This document shows positions 53,015 through 61,453 of a stretch of 64,000 nt of DNA, in pieces. The DNA is from PFJX01 sp963713085 (GTDB lineage Bacteria > Pseudomonadota > Gammaproteobacteria > Burkholderiales > Thiobacillaceae). The notes beneath the pieces are model-generated. The model had not been told where the DNA came from, ran no database searches, and was given only the letters and a program-made list of their open reading frames with translations. The stretch covers positions 62,001-126,000 of the forward strand of contig CAVQKQ010000002.1 in NCBI GenBank assembly GCA_963713085.1, read 5' to 3'. How positions within the stretch are numbered: position 1 is the first letter of the stretch; the number at the start of each line of letters is the position of its first letter. The position numbers and the translations under genes were made by a program.

Positions 53015-54577
53015 TCACTCCCACTCTATGGTGCCCGGGGGCTTGCCGGTAATGTCGTAGGTCACCCGGTTGATGCCGCGGATCTCGTTGATGATGCGAT
53101 TGGAGACTTTTGCCAGGAGCGAATACGGCAACTCCGCCCAATGGGCGGTCATGAAATCCTGGGTCTGGACCGCGCGCAGCGCCACCACGTAGTCATAGGT
53201 GCGGCCATCCCCCATCACCCCTACCGCCTTCACCGGTAGGAACACCGCGAAGGCCTGGGAAGTCTTTTCATACCAACCACTTGCACGCAGTTCTTCAATA
53301 AATATGTTATCTGCCTGGCGCAGCAGATCGGCGTATTCCCCCTTCACCTCGCCCAGTATTCGCACACCCAGGCCGGGTCCCGGGAAGGGATGTCGATAAA
53401 CCATGTCGTGTGGCAGGCCCAGGGCCACCCCCAACTCCCGCACCTCGTCCTTGAACAGTTCCCGCAGAGGCTCCAGCAATTTCAGGTGCATGTCCTCGGG
53501 AAGTCCGCCCACATTGTGGTGGGACTTGATGGCGTGGGCCTTCTTGGTCTTGGCGCCGGCGGACTCGATCACGTCCGGATAGATGGTGCCCTGTGCCAGC
53601 CATTTGGCGTTCCTGAGCTTGCCCGCCTCGCGCTGGAAGACCTGGACGAATTCGCCGCCGATGATCTTGCGCTTCCGTTCCGGCTCGACGACCCCGGCCA
53701 GCTTGCCCATGAACTGCTTGGTAGCGTCGACATGGATGACCTTCACGCCCAGGCTCCGGGCGAAGGTCTCCATGACCTGATCCGCCTCGTTCAGCCGAAG
53801 CAGGCCGGTATCCACGAACACGCAGGTGAGCTGATCGCCGATGGCCCGGTGGATCAGGGCCGCGGCCACGGATGAATCGACCCCGCCGGACAACCCGAGG
53901 ATGACCACGTCGGAACCGACCTCCGCCCTGACCTTGGCCACCGCCTCGCCGATGTAATCGGGCATGTTCCAGTCCTGGCCGCAGCCGCAGATATCATGCA
54001 CGAAGCGGCTCACGATGGCCTTGCCCTGCAGGGTGTGGGTCACTTCCGGGTGGAACTGCAGGCCGTAGTACCGGCGTTGGTCGTCAAACATGCCGGCGAT
54101 GGGCGTGGAAGCGTTCTCACACATGACCTTGAAGCCGGGCGGCAGTTGCTCCACCCGGTCGCCATGGCTCATCCAAACGTCCAGCCAGCACTTGCCGTCC
54201 GGATCGGCCCGGTCCTGGATGTCGGCCAGAAGCCTGGAATGGCCATGGGCGCGCACCTCGGCGTAGCCATACTCGTGGTGGGCGGCTGTCACCACCTTGC
54301 CGCCCAGTTGCGCCGCCATGGTCTGCATGCCGTAGCAGATGCCCAATACCGGCACGCCCAAATCAAACACGGCCTGGGGAGCGCGCGGCGTTTCCTCTTC
54401 GGTCACCGAGGAGGGTCCGCCGGAGAGGATGACGCCCGCCGGCGCGAACTCGCTGATGAACTGCCCGCTCACGTCGTAGGGGTGTAACTCGCAGTAGACA
54501 TTGGCCTCCCGTACCCTGCGGGCGATGAGCTGGGTGTATTGGGAACCGAAGTCGAGGATGAGGATTTTCTGGTGCAT
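53015..54577 (-). CDS. guaA: GMP synthase (glutamine-hydrolysing)
   Basis: 520 residues. The glutaminase domain has the nucleophile Cys in VLGICYGMQ and His-Glu in HPEVTHT. The ATP-pyrophosphatase domain has GLSGGVDSSVAA, and the dimerisation domain ends PPGTIEWE. It converts XMP to GMP. The gene follows guaB (53 bases), but an intrinsic terminator fills that space, so its level is probably set below that of guaB. The ribosome binding site is poor. Confidence 0.98.
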   Translation of the reverse strand: MHQKILILDFGSQYTQLIARRVREANVYCELHPYDVSGQFISEFAPAGVILSGGPSSVTEEETPRAPQAVFDLGVPVLGICYGMQTMAAQLGGKVVTAAHHEYGYAEVRAHGHSRLLADIQDRADPDGKCWLDVWMSHGDRVEQLPPGFKVMCENASTPIAGMFDDQRRYYGLQFHPEVTHTLQGKAIVSRFVHDICGCGQDWNMPDYIGEAVAKVRAEVGSDVVILGLSGGVDSSVAAALIHRAIGDQLTCVFVDTGLLRLNEADQVMETFARSLGVKVIHVDATKQFMGKLAGVVEPERKRKIIGGEFVQVFQREAGKLRNAKWLAQGTIYPDVIESAGAKTKKAHAIKSHHNVGGLPEDMHLKLLEPLRELFKDEVRELGVALGLPHDMVYRHPFPGPGLGVRILGEVKGEYADLLRQADNIFIEELRASGWYEKTSQAFAVFLPVKAVGVMGDGRTYDYVVALRAVQTQDFMTAHWAELPYSLLAKVSNRIINEIRGINRVTYDITGKPPGTIEWE

Positions 54578-54591
54578 GGGGGTCTCAAACG

Positions 54592-54614
54592 AAAAAGGAG
54601 GGCTTTGCCCTCCT
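54592..54614 (-). terminator. Intrinsic terminator between guaB and guaA
   Basis: On the minus strand AGGAGGGC, loop AAA, GCCCTCCT, then five T (54596-54592), ending only 14 bases before the guaA ATG. It can stop guaB transcripts or act as an attenuator. Confidence 0.75.
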
Positions 54615-54630
54615 CCTCCGAGTCGCGGGA

Positions 54631-56088
54631 TTAAACGTGGTAATTCGGCGCTTCCTTGGTGATCTGCACGTCATGGACATGAGATTCCGTGATGCCCGCC
54701 GAGGTGATCTCGACGAAATTGGCGTTGTCATGGAAGTGGGGGATGTTTCCCGAGCCCAGATAGCCCATGGAGGAGCGCAGGCCGCCCATCAGCTGGTGCA
54801 GCACGTTGAGGGCGCTGCCCTTGTATGGGACTCGGCCTTCGATGCCTTCCGGCACAAGTTTTTCGACATTGGCCTCGTTGTCCTGGAAGTAGCGGTCCTT
54901 GGAACCTTTCTGCATGGCCCCCAGGGAGCCCATGCCGCGGTAGGACTTGAAGGAGCGCCCCTGGAACAGTTCGATCTCGCCCGGGGCCTCGTCTGTGCCT
55001 GCCAGCAAGCCTCCCAGCATGACGGTATGGGCCCCGGCCGCGATCGCCTTGGCGATATCCCCCGAGAAACGGATGCCGCCGTCGGCGATCAACGGTACGC
55101 CGCTCTCGGCAAGCGCGGCCGCCACATTCTGGACAGCGGTGATCTGGGGTACCCCCACCCCCGCAACGATACGTGTGGTGCAGATGGAACCCGGGCCGAT
55201 GCCCACCTTCACGCAGTCGGCACCATGGTCCACCAAAGCACGGGCCGCATCCGCTGTGGCGATATTGCCGCCAATGACCTGGATGCGGGGATATCTCTGC
55301 TTCACCCATTCCACGCGCTTCAGCACGCCGTTGGAATGACCATGGGCGGTATCCACCACCAGCACGTCCACCCCGGCCTCCGCCAGGGCGGCCACCCGCT
55401 CCTCGGTATCGCCGCCCACACCCACTGCCGCACCAGCTAACAGTCGGCCCTGATCGTCCTTGCAGGCATTGGGATATTCGCTGGCCTTGAGAATGTCCTT
55501 CACGGTGATCAAGCCATGCAGTTCGTAGTTTTCGTTGATCACCAGCACCCGCTCGAGACGGTGCCGATGCAAAAGCTTCATGGCATCTTCCAGGTTGCCG
55601 CCTTCCTGCACCGTCACCAAGCGCTCACGCGGGGTCATGATGTTGGTAACCGACTGGTCCAGATTGGTCTCGAAGCGCAGATCCCGGTTGGTGACGATGC
55701 CCACCACCCTGCCCCCATCCACCACCGGCAGGCCGGATATACGATGCTTGCGAGTGATGGCAAGGACATCGCGCACGGTCATGGTCGGCGCGATGGTTAC
55801 CGGATCCTTGACCACACCGGCTTCGTGCCGCTTGACCTTGGCCACCTCGGCGGCCTGCTGGGATACGTCCAGATTCTTGTGAATGATGCCGAGGCCGCCC
55901 TCCTGGGCCAGGGCAATGGCCATGCGCCCCTCGGTCACGGTGTCCATGGCGGCGGAAAGCACCGGAATATTGAGACTGATGGTCCGCGTCAGGCGGGTCT
56001 TCAGGGTGACATCGCGGGGCAGGATGTCGGAAAAGGCGGGGACGAGCAGAACGTCGTCGAAGGTGAGGGCTTTCTGGAGAATACGCAT
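54631..56088 (-). CDS. guaB: IMP dehydrogenase
   Basis: 485 residues. GuaB oxidises IMP to XMP with NAD+, the committed step to GMP. The TIM barrel carries the catalytic Cys loop GPGSICTTRIV and the flap region with KGSKDRYFQ. Two CBS domains (about 93-205) are inserted, beginning VKDPVTIAP; these bind adenine/guanine nucleotides and regulate the enzyme. A near-consensus promoter lies 26 bases upstream. Confidence 0.98.
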   Translation of the reverse strand: MRILQKALTFDDVLLVPAFSDILPRDVTLKTRLTRTISLNIPVLSAAMDTVTEGRMAIALAQEGGLGIIHKNLDVSQQAAEVAKVKRHEAGVVKDPVTIAPTMTVRDVLAITRKHRISGLPVVDGGRVVGIVTNRDLRFETNLDQSVTNIMTPRERLVTVQEGGNLEDAMKLLHRHRLERVLVINENYELHGLITVKDILKASEYPNACKDDQGRLLAGAAVGVGGDTEERVAALAEAGVDVLVVDTAHGHSNGVLKRVEWVKQRYPRIQVIGGNIATADAARALVDHGADCVKVGIGPGSICTTRIVAGVGVPQITAVQNVAAALAESGVPLIADGGIRFSGDIAKAIAAGAHTVMLGGLLAGTDEAPGEIELFQGRSFKSYRGMGSLGAMQKGSKDRYFQDNEANVEKLVPEGIEGRVPYKGSALNVLHQLMGGLRSSMGYLGSGNIPHFHDNANFVEITSAGITESHVHDVQITKEAPNYHV

Positions 56089-56113
56089 AGGGTGCCTTTA
56101 CGCGCAAAACCGC

Positions 56114-56142
56114 ATTATACCGGGGGTACAGGTCTCACCCAA
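56114..56142 (-). promoter_or_regulatory. guaB promoter
   Basis: On the minus strand TTGGGT (56142-56137), 17-base spacer, TATAAT (56119-56114). The transcript would start about 20 bases before the guaB ATG, with AAGG as ribosome binding site. Confidence 0.65.
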
Positions 56143-56260
56143 GCCATGGTGTTTATCTACCAAAGTGGGGAAAAGCGGTTGACGGTGACCCGACCGGGCC
56201 TTAATTTGCGGCTACCGCTCCCCGAGCGAGTGTAAATCCATCCCTGGAGAGGAGATCTTG

Positions 56261-56599
56261 ATGAATTCCAAAGTTACTTCCGTTGCCATTGCCGGCATAT
56301 TCGCGATCGCCCTGTCAGCTTGCGGCACTGCCCCCACCAAGACATCCGAAGCGCCAAAAGCAGCCGCCATGGCCACCATCAGCGCCGAAGCTCAACAGGC
56401 CCTGACCCAGGCCGAGGCGGATATAAAATTGGCCAAGTCCAAATATGCCCTTTGGACCACCGCCGATGCGGCCCTGAAGAGCGCACAGGAGGCCGCCAAG
56501 TCCGGCGACAGTGCGGGCGTCATCAAGCAAGCAAAATTCGCCTCCGATCTGGCCAATGCCGGACTTGCCCAATTGTCCTACCCTTCCACGGAACACTAG
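56261..56599 (+). CDS. Small helical lipoprotein
   Basis: 112 residues from ATG 56261 after AGGAGA; a TTG one codon earlier is less likely. Lipobox ALSAC with Cys at residue 20. The mature protein is one helical hairpin (about 40-105) rich in Ala and Lys, with KYALWTTADAALKSAQEAA and GDSAGVIKQAK. The arrangement resembles DUF4398-type and SoxXA-binding (SoxK-like) lipoproteins; no sox genes are in the window, so this is only a resemblance. Probably an outer membrane anchored periplasmic protein. Confidence 0.68.
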   Translation: MNSKVTSVAIAGIFAIALSACGTAPTKTSEAPKAAAMATISAEAQQALTQAEADIKLAKSKYALWTTADAALKSAQEAAKSGDSAGVIKQAKFASDLANAGLAQLSYPSTEH

Positions 56600-56611
56600 A
56601 AAACATAGCAA

Positions 56612-56629
56612 GGGCGGCGTTCGCCGCCC
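56612..56629. terminator. Bidirectional hairpin between convergent genes
   Basis: GGGCGGCG (56612-56619), TT, CGCCGCCC (56622-56629). On the minus strand it is followed by TTGCTATGTTTT. It separates the small lipoprotein gene from rnfH. Confidence 0.55.
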
Positions 56630-56644
56630 GGCACGCCGGAAGTA

Positions 56645-56965
56645 TCATCCATCCGCCGCTTCGCCTCCCCCCTTCTTCATCACCTTGCCCTCGGCGGCCC
56701 GTTGCCGCCTGACCTCCTTCGGATCGGCAATCAAGGCCCGGTAAATTTCCACGCGGTCCTTGTCGCGCAACAGCGCATCGGCCTTGGCCAACTTGTTCCA
56801 AATACCCAGCTTGTTCCTGTCGAGATCGATCTCCGGGAACTCAGCCAACAGACCCGAGCGCTCTATCGCCTGTCGGACCGTCCCCCCCTCAGCCAACGTC
56901 ACCGGTACCACTTTTTGCCTATCGCGGAGGGCATACACCACCTCCACATGAATCTGGTTACTCAT
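56645..56965 (-). CDS. rnfH: RnfH/RatB ubiquitin-like protein
   Basis: 106 residues, UPF0125/RnfH family with a beta-grasp fold. It begins MSNQIHVEVVYALRDRQ and contains VTLAEGGTVRQAIERSG and LGIWNKLAK. The role of the family is not settled. Its ATG overlaps the ratA stop (ATGA). The ratA-rnfH pair divergent from smpB is conserved in proteobacteria. Confidence 0.9.
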   Translation of the reverse strand: MSNQIHVEVVYALRDRQKVVPVTLAEGGTVRQAIERSGLLAEFPEIDLDRNKLGIWNKLAKADALLRDKDRVEIYRALIADPKEVRRQRAAEGKVMKKGGGEAADG

Positions 56966-57399
56966 CGTTCGCCGTATACCTTTTCCGCCCGGTGCACGAA
57001 GGCATCCACCAAGTTATTGGTAATCACGCCGAAAACCGGCCCCAGCACCTTTTCCAGCAACCCGCTGGAAAACTCATAGTGCAAGGCAAATTCGATCTTG
57101 CATGCGGACACCGCCAGGATTTTGAATCGCCAATAACCCTCCAACTTTCGGAATGGTCCGCTTTTCAACCGGATCTCCATTTCATCGGGGTAGTGTTTCG
57201 CATTTTCCGTCGTGAAGTGCTGCTTCACGTGCAGGTAGTGAAGATGAATGGTTGCCGAGGTAATGTCTGCTGTCCGTTCATGGAGTTCGGTGCCGCCGCA
57301 CCAGGGTAGAAACTGCGGATATTCCTCAACCCGATCCACCAATTCGAACATTTCAGCGGCCGAATAGGGAACCAGTACTGTTTTTACAACTTCAGCCAT
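56962..57399 (-). CDS. ratA: RatA/Coq10-type START-domain protein
   Basis: 145 residues from ATG 57399; the longer frame upstream overlaps smpB and is not family-like. Polyketide cyclase/START fold: VPYSAAEMFELVDRVEEYP, FLPWCGG, and a C-terminal helix ending VDAFVHRAEKVYG. Homologues are described as ubiquinone-binding Coq10-like proteins and, in E. coli, as the RatA toxin that inhibits ribosome subunit association; the former role is more general. Confidence 0.92.
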   Translation of the reverse strand: MAEVVKTVLVPYSAAEMFELVDRVEEYPQFLPWCGGTELHERTADITSATIHLHYLHVKQHFTTENAKHYPDEMEIRLKSGPFRKLEGYWRFKILAVSACKIEFALHYEFSSGLLEKVLGPVFGVITNNLVDAFVHRAEKVYGER

Positions 57400-57496
57400 A
57401 GCGAGGACAGTATTCGGCTTAGGGGCAGATGGGACTGTTAAAATATCATGAAACTCCCACTTCCTCCCGGCACTGCCCCCCTCTTCTCCGGATCCC

Positions 57497-57946
57497 ATGA
57501 GCATCATCGATAACAAAAAGGCCTTCCACGACTACTTCATCGAGGAACGCTATGAGGCCGGCATCGCCCTCGAAGGTTGGGAGGTCAAAGCCATCCGTGC
57601 CGGACGCGCCCAGATCAAGGAGGCCTACGTGGTCGTCAAGAAGGAGGAAATATGGCTGGTGGGTTGCCATATCAGTCCTCTTCCTACCGCCTCCACGCAC
57701 ATCAAGCCCGACCCGGTTCGCACCCGAAAATTACTCTTGCATGCCCATGAGATCAGCAAGCTGATAGGCAAGGTGCAACAGGCGGGATTTACCTTGGTCC
57801 CACTCAACCTGCACTACAGCAAGGGTCGCATCAAGCTGGAGATTGGCTTGGCCAAGGGCAAGAAATTGCACGACAAGCGCGAAACCGAGAAGCAGCGGGA
57901 ATGGCAGCGGGACAAGGCAAGACTCATGCGGGACCGAAACGCATGA
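57497..57946 (+). CDS. smpB: tmRNA-binding protein SmpB
   Basis: 149 residues. SmpB binds tmRNA and brings it to stalled ribosomes. It starts with IDNKKAFHDYFIEERYEAG, has LEGWEVKAIRAGRAQIKE, and ends in the basic tail (KLHDKRETEKQREWQRDKA) that enters the mRNA channel. TAAAAT (57439-57444) may be its -10 element. The stop overlaps mnmH (ATGA). Confidence 0.97.
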   Translation: MSIIDNKKAFHDYFIEERYEAGIALEGWEVKAIRAGRAQIKEAYVVVKKEEIWLVGCHISPLPTASTHIKPDPVRTRKLLLHAHEISKLIGKVQQAGFTLVPLNLHYSKGRIKLEIGLAKGKKLHDKRETEKQREWQRDKARLMRDRNA

Positions 57947-59025
57947 AATTTCCGGCGCCAAGCCAACCGTCACGCCGCAAGGAAGGACTGGTAGATATCA
58001 CGGAGATCGCCGGCTTCGATGGCTATATCGATGCCCGTTCGCCGGCTGAATTCGCGGAAGACCACCTACCAGGCGCCATCAACCTGCCGGTGCTGGACAA
58101 CGACGAACGGGCCAGGGTTGGCACCCTGCATAATCAGATCGGCGCCTTCGAGGCGAAGCGGGTCGGAGCGGCCCTGGTTTCACGCAATATCGCCCGGCAC
58201 CTGGAGGGCCATTTCGCGGACAAGCCACGTCATTATCGCCAACTGGTTTATTGCTGGCGCGGTGGCAGCCGCAGCGGGGCCTTCACGACCGTACTGCGTG
58301 CTGTGGGCTGGGGCGCGGTGCAATTGGAAGGCGGCTACAAAGCCTATCGTCGCCATGTAATCAAGGAGTTGGAGAGAATTCCGGAGCAATTTCGGTTCCG
58401 CGTGGTGTGCGGCCCGACCGGTGTTGGCAAGAGCCGCTTCCTCCGGGCATTGGAGCGAAATGGCGCGCAGGTCCTGGATTTGGAGGCCATGGCCGTCCAC
58501 ATGGGCTCGGTGCTGGGTGCCTATCCCGACCAGCCACAACCTTCCCAAAAGTTATTTGAGAGCCGGGTCTGGCATGCCCTGCGCGGATTCGATCCGGCGC
58601 GTCCGGTGTTTGTCGAATCTGAAAGCAAGCGGATCGGCATCCTGCAAACACCTGATAACCTGCTTGAGCACATGCGCTGGGCGCATTGTCTCACCCTCAC
58701 CGCACCCATGGCGGTCCGGGTCGCATTGCTGCTGGAGGAATACGCCCATTTCCTTACCAATCCGGAAACGCTGGCTCAACGACTCGACTGTCTGGTTCAA
58801 CTGCAAGGACGGGAGCGTATCGAAAACTGGAAGGCAATGACCAGGTCGGGTCAATGGCAGGAATTGGTGACTGAATTATTGGTGCGCCACTACGACCCCG
58901 CCTATAAGCGATCACTTGGGCGCAATTACCCCCAAGCCGCCGAAGGGACGGCCTATACGATAACGTCCCACAGACCGGATTTCTTTCTGGAATTCGCTCG
59001 GCAGGTCGCGGCATCTGTAGCTTGA
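57943..59025 (+). CDS. mnmH: tRNA 2-selenouridine synthase MnmH
   Basis: 360 residues from ATG 57943. An N-terminal rhodanese domain has the active Cys in VYCWRGGSRSGA. A P-loop domain follows with CGPTGVGKSRFL. MnmH replaces sulfur of 2-thiouridine at tRNA position 34 by selenium from selenophosphate, via a geranylated intermediate. Its substrate is made by MnmA, also in this window. It requires SelD elsewhere in the genome. Translation is coupled to smpB. Confidence 0.95.
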   Translation: MKFPAPSQPSRRKEGLVDITEIAGFDGYIDARSPAEFAEDHLPGAINLPVLDNDERARVGTLHNQIGAFEAKRVGAALVSRNIARHLEGHFADKPRHYRQLVYCWRGGSRSGAFTTVLRAVGWGAVQLEGGYKAYRRHVIKELERIPEQFRFRVVCGPTGVGKSRFLRALERNGAQVLDLEAMAVHMGSVLGAYPDQPQPSQKLFESRVWHALRGFDPARPVFVESESKRIGILQTPDNLLEHMRWAHCLTLTAPMAVRVALLLEEYAHFLTNPETLAQRLDCLVQLQGRERIENWKAMTRSGQWQELVTELLVRHYDPAYKRSLGRNYPQAAEGTAYTITSHRPDFFLEFARQVAASVA

Positions 59026-59052
59026 CCTCCAGCCCCCCCCTGCTAGGCTTAA

Positions 59053-59074
59053 ATTGTTACCACAGCGTAACAAT
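59053..59074. promoter_or_regulatory. Operator-like inverted repeat
   Basis: ATTGTTAC (59053-59060), six bases, GTAACAAT (59067-59074): perfect 8-6-8 repeat, 67 bases before the host-attachment-type gene. Likely a dimeric regulator site; factor unknown. Confidence 0.45.
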
Positions 59075-59140
59075 CACTCTAAATCCAATCTGTTAATTTT
59101 ATCAGTCCCATCAACGAGTTATTCAAGCAGAGGGGTCGCT

Positions 59141-59569
59141 ATGTCTGTTACCTGGATCATGGTCGCCAATGCCAGCCAAGCAAAATTGTTTGCCAATCAT
59201 GGCCCCAAACAGGGGCTCCGGTTCATCAAGGAACTGGTGCATCCCGCGAGTCGTGAGAAGACTTCCAATCTGGTAAGCGACCGATCTGGATCGGGACCGG
59301 GCCACGGTGCATTTATCCAGGCCACGGATCCAAAACACCACGAGGCGGAGCTTTTTGCCCAGGAAGTGTCCCGGGAACTGGAGCATGGCCGTCAGGAGAA
59401 TGCCTACGACCGACTCATCCTCGTGGCCTCAGCCCCATTCATGGGGCTGGTCAACAACCGCCTGCCGGGGCAGGTCAGGAGTAAGGTATCGGAGAGCATA
59501 GACAAGGACTATACCCGCTTGCCTGTGAAGGATCTGGCGGGACAATTGGAGCATTACGTCTATCTATAG
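59141..59569 (+). CDS. Host-attachment-protein family (BaeRF-type) protein
   Basis: 142 residues from ATG 59141, six bases after GAGGGG. The sequence begins VTWIMVANASQAKLFANHG and has VSDRSGSGPG, a central acidic/His segment DPKHHEAELFAQEV and the end LEHYVYL. This matches the family annotated as required for attachment to host cells, which is related to archaeal/eukaryotic release factor-like (BaeRF) folds. The name comes from plant-associated bacteria and need not reflect the role here. Preceded by the inverted repeat at 59053; converges on thpR with a 6-base overlap. Confidence 0.8.
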   Translation: MSVTWIMVANASQAKLFANHGPKQGLRFIKELVHPASREKTSNLVSDRSGSGPGHGAFIQATDPKHHEAELFAQEVSRELEHGRQENAYDRLILVASAPFMGLVNNRLPGQVRSKVSESIDKDYTRLPVKDLAGQLEHYVYL

Positions 59570-60076
59570 GAGGGGCCAGCGGCCCAATTCCTCATAACGT
59601 GCCCCTTCAGGGCGCAAGCTGGATTTGACCAGCACAAAATCCCGCGCCGGCCAGGCAACCGCTTCCGGCGCGGGATTTTTTTTTCTGCAGTCAGCCTTTC
59701 TGACCAGTGTGATGTGGGGGACATAGGCGCGCCGATCGAAAGCCACGTCTATGGCATCAAGTCTGTCTTCCAATCGTCGAACCAAATCAATCAACCCCTC
59801 CGGGGTCTGGCTTGCTCCCAAATTTGCTATCCGGTTATGGGACCAACATTGAAGCTGATCGAACAACACCTCGAACCGGTCTGACCTCACGTCGGCGGCT
59901 GCGGCACACAACTCCGTTTGGCGCTCCTCCGCAACATCACCGACAAACACCAGGGTCAAATGTAGGCTCTCCGGACGCATGGCCCGCCCACCCAGCAAGG
60001 CATGCAGGCTGGATGCGGCAGCCGCCAGCCTGGCCCTGAGAGGCGGGTCGGGCCACAGGGCGAAGAACACTCTCAT
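59564..60076 (-). CDS. thpR: RNA 2',3'-cyclic phosphodiesterase ThpR
   Basis: 170 residues from ATG 60076. The 2H phosphoesterase motifs are HLTL and HITL, with MRVFFALWPD at the start. It opens 2',3'-cyclic phosphates to 2'-phosphates and was first described as an RNA ligase. The ATG overlaps the ispF stop (ATGA), and the gene closes a GNAT-ispF-thpR operon. Confidence 0.9.
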   Translation of the reverse strand: MRVFFALWPDPPLRARLAAAASSLHALLGGRAMRPESLHLTLVFVGDVAEERQTELCAAAADVRSDRFEVLFDQLQCWSHNRIANLGASQTPEGLIDLVRRLEDRLDAIDVAFDRRAYVPHITLVRKADCRKKNPAPEAVAWPARDFVLVKSSLRPEGARYEELGRWPLL

Positions 60077-60552
60077 TTCTCGATTAGGATGCACACCGCC
60101 TCGGCGGCGATGCCTTCCCCCCTTCCGGCAAATCCCAGTCTCTCGGTGGTAGTCGCCTTGATGTTGACCAAACCCACGGCAAGAGCCAGATCTTCCGCAA
60201 TGTGTTCACACATCAAGGGAATGTGAGGCGACATCCTGGGCGCCTGGGCGATGATGGTGGCATCCAGGTTGCCAACCCGCCAGCCGTGTCCGTCCAGGAG
60301 AGACCCCACATGCCGCAACAGCTTGCGGCTGTCGATCCCTTTGAACCGCTCTTCCGTATCCGGGAAATGCCGGCCGATATCCCCCAAGCCCGCAGCACCC
60401 AACAGGGCATCGCAGATGGCATGAAGCAGGACATCCGCGTCGGAATGGCCCAGTAGGCCCTGTTCGAAAGGGATATCCACGCCGCCGATGACCAGCCTTC
60501 GCCCATGGGCTAAGGCATGCACGTCGAAACCGTGGCCGATACGCATATTCAT
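60073..60552 (-). CDS. ispF: 2-C-methyl-D-erythritol 2,4-cyclodiphosphate synthase
   Basis: 159 residues. Metal-binding motif GHGFDVHAL at the N-terminus, LLGHSDADVLLHA and DIGRHFPDT, and TTTERLGFAGRGEGIAA at the C-terminus. It cyclises CDP-methylerythritol phosphate in the MEP pathway. It is coupled by ATGA overlaps to the GNAT gene before and thpR after. ispD, often its neighbour or fusion partner, is 47 kb away. Confidence 0.97.
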   Translation of the reverse strand: MNMRIGHGFDVHALAHGRRLVIGGVDIPFEQGLLGHSDADVLLHAICDALLGAAGLGDIGRHFPDTEERFKGIDSRKLLRHVGSLLDGHGWRVGNLDATIIAQAPRMSPHIPLMCEHIAEDLALAVGLVNIKATTTERLGFAGRGEGIAAEAVCILIEK

Positions 60553-60986
60553 TGCAGTTCCAAAGTCATGGTCTGGTGGGGAATCCCTGCGTCCATATAC
60601 CCCTCCCCTTCGGCGAAAAACCCAAACCGGGAATAAAACGGGACGGCCTGGGTCTGGGCTGAAAGGTGTACCGAATTAAGCCCCGCCTCGCGCGCAATCC
60701 TCAATATTTCAGTCAACAGGGACGTCCCCACGCCATGCCCACGCCAATCCGGCAACACCGCCATACGCCCGATTCTACCTTGGGGTGTAAGGCGCACGAT
60801 CCCGATGGCTGCATTGTCATGGGTGCGGGCGATGAACCAACGGCATTCGCTGTCCCTGCGCTCCCACTCCAATTCCTCGGGCACACCCTGCTCCTGGATG
60901 AAGACACGCCGACGGATCGAGGCGATGTCAGTCTCGTCCGTTTTCCAGTCACAGGCGCGAACAATGAAAGCGGAGGTTTCAGGCAT
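60549..60986 (-). CDS. GNAT-family N-acetyltransferase
   Basis: 145 residues. The acetyl-CoA binding motif is MAVLPDWRGHGVGTSLL, preceded by the motif D strand IGIVRLTPQGRIGR. The N-terminal IRRRVFIQEQGVPEELEWE is typical of the ElaA/YjdJ-like branch. Substrate unknown. It is the first gene of the operon with ispF and thpR; its stop overlaps the ispF ATG. Confidence 0.9.
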   Translation of the reverse strand: MPETSAFIVRACDWKTDETDIASIRRRVFIQEQGVPEELEWERRDSECRWFIARTHDNAAIGIVRLTPQGRIGRMAVLPDWRGHGVGTSLLTEILRIAREAGLNSVHLSAQTQAVPFYSRFGFFAEGEGYMDAGIPHQTMTLELQ

Positions 60987-61030
60987 GTGAAGACAGGTAA
61001 AATAGCGCGGTTATTCACAAGGAGTTTGCC

Positions 61031-61378
61031 ATGAAACTTTACGGCATCCCCAATTGCAGCACCGTAAAAAAAGCCCGGGCCTGGTTGGAGGAACGGGAAA
61101 TTCCCTATGAGTTCCATGATTTCAAAAAGCAGGGCGTGCCGGAGCCCGTGATGAACAACCTCATGAAACTGCTGGGTTGGGAGACCCTGATCAATCGCAA
61201 TGGGCCCACCTGGAGAAAATTGCCCGAGGAACGCAAGGCCCAAGTCAAGGATGCGGCTTCTGCCCTGGCAGTGATGGAGGAGTATTCCAGCGTCATCAAA
61301 CGCCCGATCCTGGATCGGGACGGACAATACCAAGTGGGATTTTCCGATAAAAATTACGCCGCATTTTTTGGCGAATAA
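61031..61378 (+). CDS. ArsC/Spx-family reductase-like protein (YffB type)
   Basis: 115 residues. Thioredoxin-like fold with GIPNCSTVKKARAWL, where the single Cys sits at the ArsC position, and IKRPILD near the end. This YffB-like branch lies beside dapE as in E. coli, favouring it over a true arsenate reductase. It probably acts as a thiol-dependent oxidoreductase; substrate unknown. AAGGAG seven bases before the ATG. Confidence 0.88.
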   Translation: MKLYGIPNCSTVKKARAWLEEREIPYEFHDFKKQGVPEPVMNNLMKLLGWETLINRNGPTWRKLPEERKAQVKDAASALAVMEEYSSVIKRPILDRDGQYQVGFSDKNYAAFFGE

Positions 61379-61453
61379 CATTAATTTGAACGATTTAAAT
61401 GTTGATATTAATAGAAATTAATATCCAGTCACACACCAAGCCCACCCATTTCG

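Noticed and set aside
61031..61378. Arsenate reductase function for the ArsC-family protein
   Set aside because: No ars genes nearby. Its place before dapE matches the YffB-like branch, for which arsenate reduction is not established.
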